A stretch of 36,968 bases of DNA, taken from assembly GCA_002841825.1 (NCBI GenBank), contig PHAZ01000004.1, positions 1-36,968 on the forward strand, written 5' to 3'. This DNA is from Deltaproteobacteria bacterium HGW-Deltaproteobacteria-22 (GTDB lineage Bacteria > Myxococcota_A > Polyangia > HGW-17). Position 1 is the stretch's first letter, and every line of letters begins with the position of its first letter. Below are positions 32,238 to 36,968 of the stretch, in pieces. Below the pieces are notes generated by a model that made no database searches, had not been told where the DNA came from, and saw only the letters and a program-made list of their open reading frames with translations. The translations under genes were made by a program, and so were the position numbers.

Positions 32238-34394
32238 TCAGGGAAGGACTTCAGTTGCTGTGGCTTTGTTGATCAATGTCCCGTCGCCAACCGCGCCTAG
32301 GTCGTTACGTCCCCAGCAATACAATGTTCCAGTATTCGTACGGGCGCAGGTGTGCTCACTACCAGCAAAGATGGCAGTGACACCAATCAGCCCGGTGACC
32401 ACAACTGGAGACAAACTGTCTACCCCACTTCCGTTTCCAAGTTGAAATCGAGTATTAAACCCCCAGCACTTCGCCGTTCCGTCCGACATCTTCACGCAGG
32501 TGTGCCCATAACCGCCAGCAACACCAGCGATGCCTGTCAGGCTAGGCACAGCGACAGGTGCATACCTATCCAAGGTCGTGCCATCACCAAGTTGTCCATA
32601 CTGATTACGTCCCCAGCACCTCAAGGTCCCGTCGGACAGGCGAGCGCATGAGTGCTCAGAACCCGCCGATAGTTCAGAAATGGCGGTGAGGCCAGTTACG
32701 GTCACTGGTAGGGTGGATGCCGTGGTGGTACCGTTTCCGAGCTTGCCGGTGGCGCCGTCGCCCCAACACTTGGCGGTACCATCACTGAGCAGTGCGCAGG
32801 TGAAGTAGATACCGGCAGTAATCGTTGAGGCCGTGGTGATGCCGGTGACAAGCACCGGACTCGTCTGAGAGGTCGTATATACGCCGTTTCCGAGTTGACC
32901 CCATCCCCCACTGCCCCAGCACTTCACGGAACCATTTGAAATTTTTGCACAGGTGTGGTTGTAGCCCGCTGCCAGCGACGCGACGCCTGTCAGCCCGGTT
33001 ACGACCACGGGGGTCGTCTTGTCGACCGTGGTTCCGTCACCGAGCTGGCCGTTCACGTTGTACCCCCAGCAATTCACGGTCAGGTCGCTCAGGAGGGCAC
33101 AAGTGTGATAGCCGCCGGCTACGATGGAGATCGCATTGCTGACGTTGACGACGGGAGTGATGACATTGGTATCTCCCAAGTTTCCTGTCCCAAGGGCTCC
33201 ATAATGATTCCATCCCCAGCATCGGGCGGTTCCGTCATCCAGCACCGCGCAAGTATGCGCGGTACCGGTGGAAACGGACACCAGGTTCTGGCATGTGAAC
33301 AAGAAGGAGCAGTCCGAGTCGCAGGTGAGCTGCCCGGTGAAATAGCCGAGGTTACGACAGTTAGAGAAGCCCAGGTTCAAACCGTCACAATCATCGCTGC
33401 CATCGACGATGCCATTGCCGCACGTGAGGCAGTTGGAGATGTTCCACTGACACTCCGAAGAGCAGGCGAGGGTGCCTCCCGCATAACCGAGCAACTCGCA
33501 TGTCTGCGAGCTCAGGTTGTCACCGTCGCAGACCTCGCCGAATCCTGGCTGCAGCAAGCTATCTCCACAACGGCCGACGCAGTTGGTTGTGTCAAACTGG
33601 CAATCCGAGCCGCATTCGATCGACCCTTGATAGAAGCCTTCAGATTGGCACGTCCCGCCGTTGAGCTCCGTGCCTTCGCAGTCTTCATAGGTCGACTGAA
33701 GGGTGCCATCGCCGCAGCGTCCAGCCTCGACACAGTTGGTCGTGTCCAACTCGCAGGAGTCCGAGCAGATGAGCTCACCGGCATGGTACCCGAGCGAGAC
33801 GCAGGTCTGTTCACTCAGGTTGTTTCCGTCGCAGGCCTCCTCCCCCACCAACAGGTTGTCCCCGCAAACGGTCGTACAAACAGACGGACTTCCATCGGTG
33901 CAGTCCCAGCCGACCTCGACTGAACAAGTGGAATCGCACCCGTCTTCATCGAGCTCGTTTGCATCGTCACAGGTTTCCCCTTCTTCAAGAATTCCGTTTC
34001 CACACTCCATCAGATCGTGGCATCCGGTGGAGTCGACCGTGCACGCATCAGTGCAGACCAGGTCGCCGGCCTCCTTGCCGAAGCTCGCGCAGGTCATCTC
34101 ACCGAATTGATCCGTGTCGCAGGTCTCGCCTTCATCGATGAACCCGTCGCCGCATTCGGCGGTGGCGCGGCATTGACTGAGGTCGAGGGTGCAGTCGCTT
34201 GTGCAGATCAGTTGGCCGGCCGGCTGTCCGAAGTTGGCGCAGGACATCCCCGCGAAGTCGGTGCCGTCGCAGGCTTCACCGGTCTCGGCGACGTCGTTGC
34301 CGCAGACAGACCCCGTGTTCTTCGAACCGCCATCGTCGCAGGCGCTGAGCGTGATGAAAATCGTCAAGGAAATCAATGTGATAATAACTCGCAT
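32238..34394 (-). CDS. Cys-rich lipoprotein with RCC1 repeats
   Basis: The 718-aa product has a lipoprotein signal (MRVIITLISLTIFITLSAC, lipid Cys at 19). Residues about 30-370 consist of about eight Cys-rich units of the 'CGNGIxxxGExCDG ... C...C..DC..D...C' type, related to the myxobacterial DUF4215 and similar modules. The C-terminal 350 residues carry six or seven RCC1-like units (HTCALLSDLTVNCWGYNVNG, QLGDGTTxxxxxPVxV), forming a seven-blade propeller. It is therefore a surface or periplasmic binding protein; the ligand is unknown. ATG 34394 has AAGGAG 6 nt upstream; the TTG at 34400 is rejected. The gene is isolated, and the nearest neighbours are divergent or remnants. Confidence 0.9.
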   Translation of the reverse strand: MRVIITLISLTIFITLSACDDGGSKNTGSVCGNDVAETGEACDGTDFAGMSCANFGQPAGQLICTSDCTLDLSQCRATAECGDGFIDEGETCDTDQFGEMTCASFGKEAGDLVCTDACTVDSTGCHDLMECGNGILEEGETCDDANELDEDGCDSTCSVEVGWDCTDGSPSVCTTVCGDNLLVGEEACDGNNLSEQTCVSLGYHAGELICSDSCELDTTNCVEAGRCGDGTLQSTYEDCEGTELNGGTCQSEGFYQGSIECGSDCQFDTTNCVGRCGDSLLQPGFGEVCDGDNLSSQTCELLGYAGGTLACSSECQWNISNCLTCGNGIVDGSDDCDGLNLGFSNCRNLGYFTGQLTCDSDCSFLFTCQNLVSVSTGTAHTCAVLDDGTARCWGWNHYGALGTGNLGDTNVITPVVNVSNAISIVAGGYHTCALLSDLTVNCWGYNVNGQLGDGTTVDKTTPVVVTGLTGVASLAAGYNHTCAKISNGSVKCWGSGGWGQLGNGVYTTSQTSPVLVTGITTASTITAGIYFTCALLSDGTAKCWGDGATGKLGNGTTTASTLPVTVTGLTAISELSAGSEHSCARLSDGTLRCWGRNQYGQLGDGTTLDRYAPVAVPSLTGIAGVAGGYGHTCVKMSDGTAKCWGFNTRFQLGNGSGVDSLSPVVVTGLIGVTAIFAGSEHTCARTNTGTLYCWGRNDLGAVGDGTLINKATATEVLP

Positions 34395-35013
34395 AGTCAA
34401 CTCCTTTGATAGAGCAAGACAACGATGAAAAGAGTGGGCAGTGAAAATGGTAGCGATATGGCCAGCACATTACAATCATAAAAATATTGAATCCGGGTTC
34501 CAGGCGGTGTTGGCAACTCAAAATTCCCAGCAATATCAGAGAATTTACTGAAGTTATTTTTTCTCTACGAACGGTTCGTCGCATTCTCGGGCAAGGAACG
34601 CCTGTGCCCGTCGTGCCGGTCCAGTCGGACCATTAACTTTTTTCCAATCCCTCTCCTGCCAAAAAATTCCAAACATTTCAACGCCTTCCCACACGCCATA
34701 AACCGTTCTCGAACATGTGGCTTTATTTTCCCCCATTGACACTTTCCGCTTTTTCCCCAATGCTTTTCTCGTTCCGTTTTCACCCCCGTGAGGAGCGGTG
34801 CCCGTCCATGCCGACGCTGGCGACTGTCAACGCAATAGCTCCATCCCCACGACTCCGCGTCGCCGTGCGCCTTGGGGCTTTATACGGTTTCGCAGTTCAC
34901 GGAGAAGCGAAAATCATGCGAAACAATCTATTGAAGGTTCGCTGGGAGTTCCGGCTCTTGCAAGATGGTCACGCAAATATTGCCTTGACAGGTCTTAAAA
35001 TGAGAGGTGGGAT
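34395..35013. other. 619-bp intergenic region, AT-rich in part
   Basis: This holds promoters for the divergent RCC1 lipoprotein and metallopeptidase genes. A 68-aa minus-strand frame (34554-34760) is present but has no recognisable family or convincing start context. The last 80 bp (34908-34988) form one copy of the degenerate repeat also found at 36158-36236. No RNA gene is seen. Confidence 0.5.
34908..34988. repeat. Degenerate ~80-bp repeat, copy A
   Basis: It starts CGAAAATCATGCGAAAC and is roughly 70% identical to copy B at 36158-36236 with one or two gaps. Read on the minus strand, both copies end in a similar peptide before a stop (CVTILQEPELPANLQ here, FYVDILQEQEFPVNL in copy B), so they may be the 3' ends of decayed related genes. 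It ends 25 bp before the metallopeptidase start codon. Confidence 0.55.
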
Positions 35014-36060
35014 ATGAAAAATCTTTGTGTGCTTTTATTGGCTGTTTTTTTGTTTTCATCATGTGAAGATGATGAATGTACATTTGATTCAGATTGTGGA
35101 GAGGGAATGAAATGTGATTCTTGGGATTGGAAATGTGTACCGAATACCTGCACATCAGATTATAATTGCAGCGTAGATAAAATTTGCTCCAATGAAGGCA
35201 TTTGCATTGAAGGCTGCACTTACGATTGGAACTGTTATAACGGAATGCACTGTGGTGATGACAATCAGTGCACATATTCCTGCGAAAACGATTTTGAATG
35301 TAATACCTACTGTTGCAAAGGAGGCGTCTGCGCAGACTCAAGCAACTGTGGAATAGAGCCAAGATGCACTTACCACACGGATTGCGCCTCTCAATGCTGC
35401 CAAAATTGGGAATGCGTTGATATAGGCCAATGTCAGGTGGGTCCATCTTGCGAAACGGGTTCATGGCAGGGGAATGAGTTATGCGTATCTCCGATGGGTC
35501 CAAAAATGTATATCGCTGCGAATGAGCTTTTAGGGTTATGGAAAGTCGGTCCGCCATCTATATGCAATTATGACTCGACTGTTTTTCTTCCGAACACTAC
35601 TTGTGGGCAAACAGTGCCAGATAATGCTTTATATTGCCCCTCAGACGCTTGTATGATATTGGATATTCAATTACTAAACAGGCTCGATGCCCAATTTGGT
35701 TCATTTGCATCAGTTGCTATCATCGCGCACGAGTGGGGCCACTACAATCAGCACTATCTGGGCATGCTCGAATATGGACCCTCAAAAATGATTGAATTGC
35801 ACGCCGATTGTCAAGCCGGCATTTTTGCTGCGACTCAAGCTTACAAAGGGCAGTTAACTGTTGGAGAAGCCTACGGTTCCTATATGGCTTTTTGTAACTT
35901 TGGAGATCCATATGTTTCTCCATGGTTCGCACCAACACATGGGACATGCGAAGAGCGAGCCACTGCTTTTCAGCATGGTTTCAATTATGGTAGTCAATAC
36001 CTTGAAGGACTGTGTGATAATAATCCTTTGGAAACGATGCAAATGATATGCGCATTTTAG
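35014..36060 (+). CDS. Cys-rich lipoprotein with zinc-metallopeptidase-like domain
   Basis: The 348-aa product has a lipoprotein signal (MKNLCVLLLAVFLFSSC, lipid Cys at 17). Residues 20-150 hold closely spaced Cys modules (CTFDSDCGEGMKCDS and so on, about 28 Cys). The C-terminal domain has AIIAHEWGHYNQHYLG (His239, Glu240, His243) and, 17 residues on, MIELHADCQAGIFA, whose Glu261 and Asp265 follow the ligand pattern of the neutral zinc metallopeptidase family (YpfJ type). It is therefore likely an active, membrane-anchored protease. ATG 35014 has AGAGGTGG just upstream. The DNA is far more AT-rich (codon use included) than the genes left of 19 kb, which suggests transfer. Degenerate repeats flank it on both sides. 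Confidence 0.85.
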   Translation: MKNLCVLLLAVFLFSSCEDDECTFDSDCGEGMKCDSWDWKCVPNTCTSDYNCSVDKICSNEGICIEGCTYDWNCYNGMHCGDDNQCTYSCENDFECNTYCCKGGVCADSSNCGIEPRCTYHTDCASQCCQNWECVDIGQCQVGPSCETGSWQGNELCVSPMGPKMYIAANELLGLWKVGPPSICNYDSTVFLPNTTCGQTVPDNALYCPSDACMILDIQLLNRLDAQFGSFASVAIIAHEWGHYNQHYLGMLEYGPSKMIELHADCQAGIFAATQAYKGQLTVGEAYGSYMAFCNFGDPYVSPWFAPTHGTCEERATAFQHGFNYGSQYLEGLCDNNPLETMQMICAF

Positions 36061-36157
36061 ATTCAGTTTTTAAAATTATTTGCTTGACTGTGGTGCCTCT
36101 TTCCAAGAATGGATTTGACATGAGAAGTGGTCTTGTCTGCCTCAGTACATGCAGGAT

Positions 36158-36236
36158 CGAAAAACATGCAAAACGATTTTTAAAGGTTTACAGGGAACTC
36201 CTGCTCCTGCAGGATATCCACGTAAAAAATGCCTGA
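36158..36236. repeat. Degenerate ~80-bp repeat, copy B
   Basis: It starts CGAAAAACATGCAAAAC and matches copy A (34908-34988) at roughly 70% of positions in the same orientation. Together they bracket the metallopeptidase gene as a 1.2-kb unit. It contains a small hairpin, CTCCTGC-TCCT-GCAGGAT. Confidence 0.55.
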
Positions 36237-36258
36237 AGGAGTCAACCGGCGAAATCCG

Positions 36259-36292
36259 ACCGAACTCGGATCCGTCTATAAAGAGGTTCGGT
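36259..36292. promoter_or_regulatory. Inverted repeat upstream of the nuclease-like gene
   Basis: ACCGAAC (36259-36265) and GTTCGGT (36286-36292) form a perfect 7-bp inverted repeat with 20 bp between, ending 6 bp before the AGAGGAG ribosome binding site of the gene at 36312. It could be a repressor operator or a 5'-leader hairpin. Confidence 0.45.
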
Positions 36293-36311
36293 AAATTCAG
36301 AGGAGATGTGA

Positions 36312-36941
36312 ATGTCAGGAGAAACCGCAAACATTATGGCCATGGCTGAAAAGGTAGCCCGAGATGTGCTTGGGCGATTTGGATGGTCGCTTACTGGTCC
36401 ATGCAACGAGAACTTCCCATGCGAGAAGGTCGACGACCATCGGAAAAAGACGCATCCTAACCATCCCGTTGATGCGGTATTCCAATACGACGATCCATAT
36501 ACAGAAGCCCGGCAATACCTACTGACTGACTTTAAAAGTTATGCAAAAAAAACCATCACGGCAGATGCCATTCGTACCGCACTTGTACATTTAAGTTCAG
36601 CAGTGGACTGCGCAAACATAAGTGCAACATGGCAAGACCGATATATTAACACTCAGATCGGTTCAGAGGTCCACGGTCTTCTATTTATTTACAACCATGA
36701 CGGTGACTTTGATCTGGATTTCATGAGGCACCTCGCCGGGACAAGGAACTCCGCCCTCAAGCTGCCTGCCCATTCACGTCTATACGTGTTTGGCCCCGAA
36801 CGCATACGCTACCTTCAAAATGTTCTCAATGATGTGGATGTTCAAAGAGGACGGGGACAACTCCCGGCCTCTAGCACAATCGCTCTTTCCGTACCTTGCC
36901 GGAGAAGTACGTGGCTTGACAAATCAAAGGGATTTGGCTGA
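36312..36941 (+). CDS. PD-(D/E)xK-like nuclease candidate, C-terminal frame uncertain
   Basis: The 209-aa frame starts at ATG 36312 after AGAGGAG (36298-36304). Residues about 50-80 carry the PD-(D/E)xK-type pattern HPVDAVFQYDD then YLLTDFKSYAKKTI (Asp ... Asp-x-Lys). The middle (VHGLLFIYNHDGDFDLDFM, LYVFGPERIRYL) resembles, from memory, the nuclease subunit of two-gene anti-phage systems such as GAPS4; this is unchecked. The last 20-30 codons look unlike protein, and the +1 frame from about 36855 reads FKEDGDNSRPLAQSLFPYLA then GEVRGLTNQRDLADP, so a frameshift is likely. A T7 run near 36950 could hide another. A second gene may lie beyond the window. Confidence 0.6.
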   Translation: MSGETANIMAMAEKVARDVLGRFGWSLTGPCNENFPCEKVDDHRKKTHPNHPVDAVFQYDDPYTEARQYLLTDFKSYAKKTITADAIRTALVHLSSAVDCANISATWQDRYINTQIGSEVHGLLFIYNHDGDFDLDFMRHLAGTRNSALKLPAHSRLYVFGPERIRYLQNVLNDVDVQRGRGQLPASSTIALSVPCRRSTWLDKSKGFG

Positions 36942-36968
36942 TCCAGTTTTTTTGTGATAACCGAAATT

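Noticed and set aside
34554-34760. 68-aa minus-strand frame in the intergenic region
   Set aside because: No family, weak start context and overlapping open frames on the same strand; not enough evidence for a gene.
34908-36311. Integron attC sites around the metallopeptidase gene
   Set aside because: No RYYYAAC/GTTRRRY core pair is found in either intergenic region, although the cassette-like layout suggested it.
1-36968. tRNA, rRNA or CRISPR array
   Set aside because: No T-loop/acceptor arrangement, rRNA-like segment or spaced repeat array was seen; the tandem repeats at 31795-31885 have no spacers.

Overview
The window looks like a chromosomal stretch from a GC-rich bacterium, probably a deltaproteobacterium-like lineage (Myxococcota or a relative). 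This is inferred from the many Cys-rich lipoproteins with SUMF1-like, RCC1 or metallopeptidase domains, a Beta_propel-type lipoprotein, a CheB-CheR-PAS fusion, and high GC in the left half. No rRNA, tRNA or CRISPR array was seen.

Left part (1-19.2 kb), core-like and GC-rich. It holds the 3' end of a secreted protein with Ig-like and EF-hand-like segments, a SMI1/KNR4 protein followed by a nuclease-fold-like conserved protein, and the minus-strand yicC-gmk-rel cluster without rpoZ between gmk and rel. Next come a rhomboid-like membrane protein with yjbQ, a SUMF1-like lipoprotein ending in a duplicated terminator, two MCE (MlaD-like) proteins without an ABC transporter, a large beta-propeller lipoprotein, and a translationally coupled pair: CheB-CheR-PAS fusion and hybrid histidine kinase.

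Middle part (19.2-31.3 kb), accessory. Modules sit side by side: a lipoprotein subtilase with an ankyrin-repeat lipoprotein, an AbiEi/AbiEii toxin-antitoxin pair with a palindromic operator over its -10 box, and a compact minus-strand operon of an unknown 161-aa ORF, primase-helicase, excisionase-like HTH protein and tyrosine integrase. The first three genes of this operon overlap at their stop/start codons. A 41-bp direct repeat (35/41 identical, each copy preceded by a small hairpin exactly 14 nt upstream) lies just downstream of the ankyrin gene and over the 3' end of the integrase gene. It frames the protease/ankyrin and AbiE modules and may be an attachment site of the adjacent integrase.

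Right part (31.3-37 kb), mixed and more AT-rich. It holds a gene remnant, an array of four to five 21-22-bp tandem repeats, a large Cys-rich/RCC1 lipoprotein, an AT-rich Cys-rich lipoprotein with a zinc-metallopeptidase HEWGH motif flanked by two degenerate ~80-bp repeats, and at the edge a PD-(D/E)xK-like candidate nuclease whose C-terminal reading frame may be shifted. The best candidates for something undescribed are the repeat-framed module array with its integrase-primase element, and the subtilase/ankyrin lipoprotein pair.
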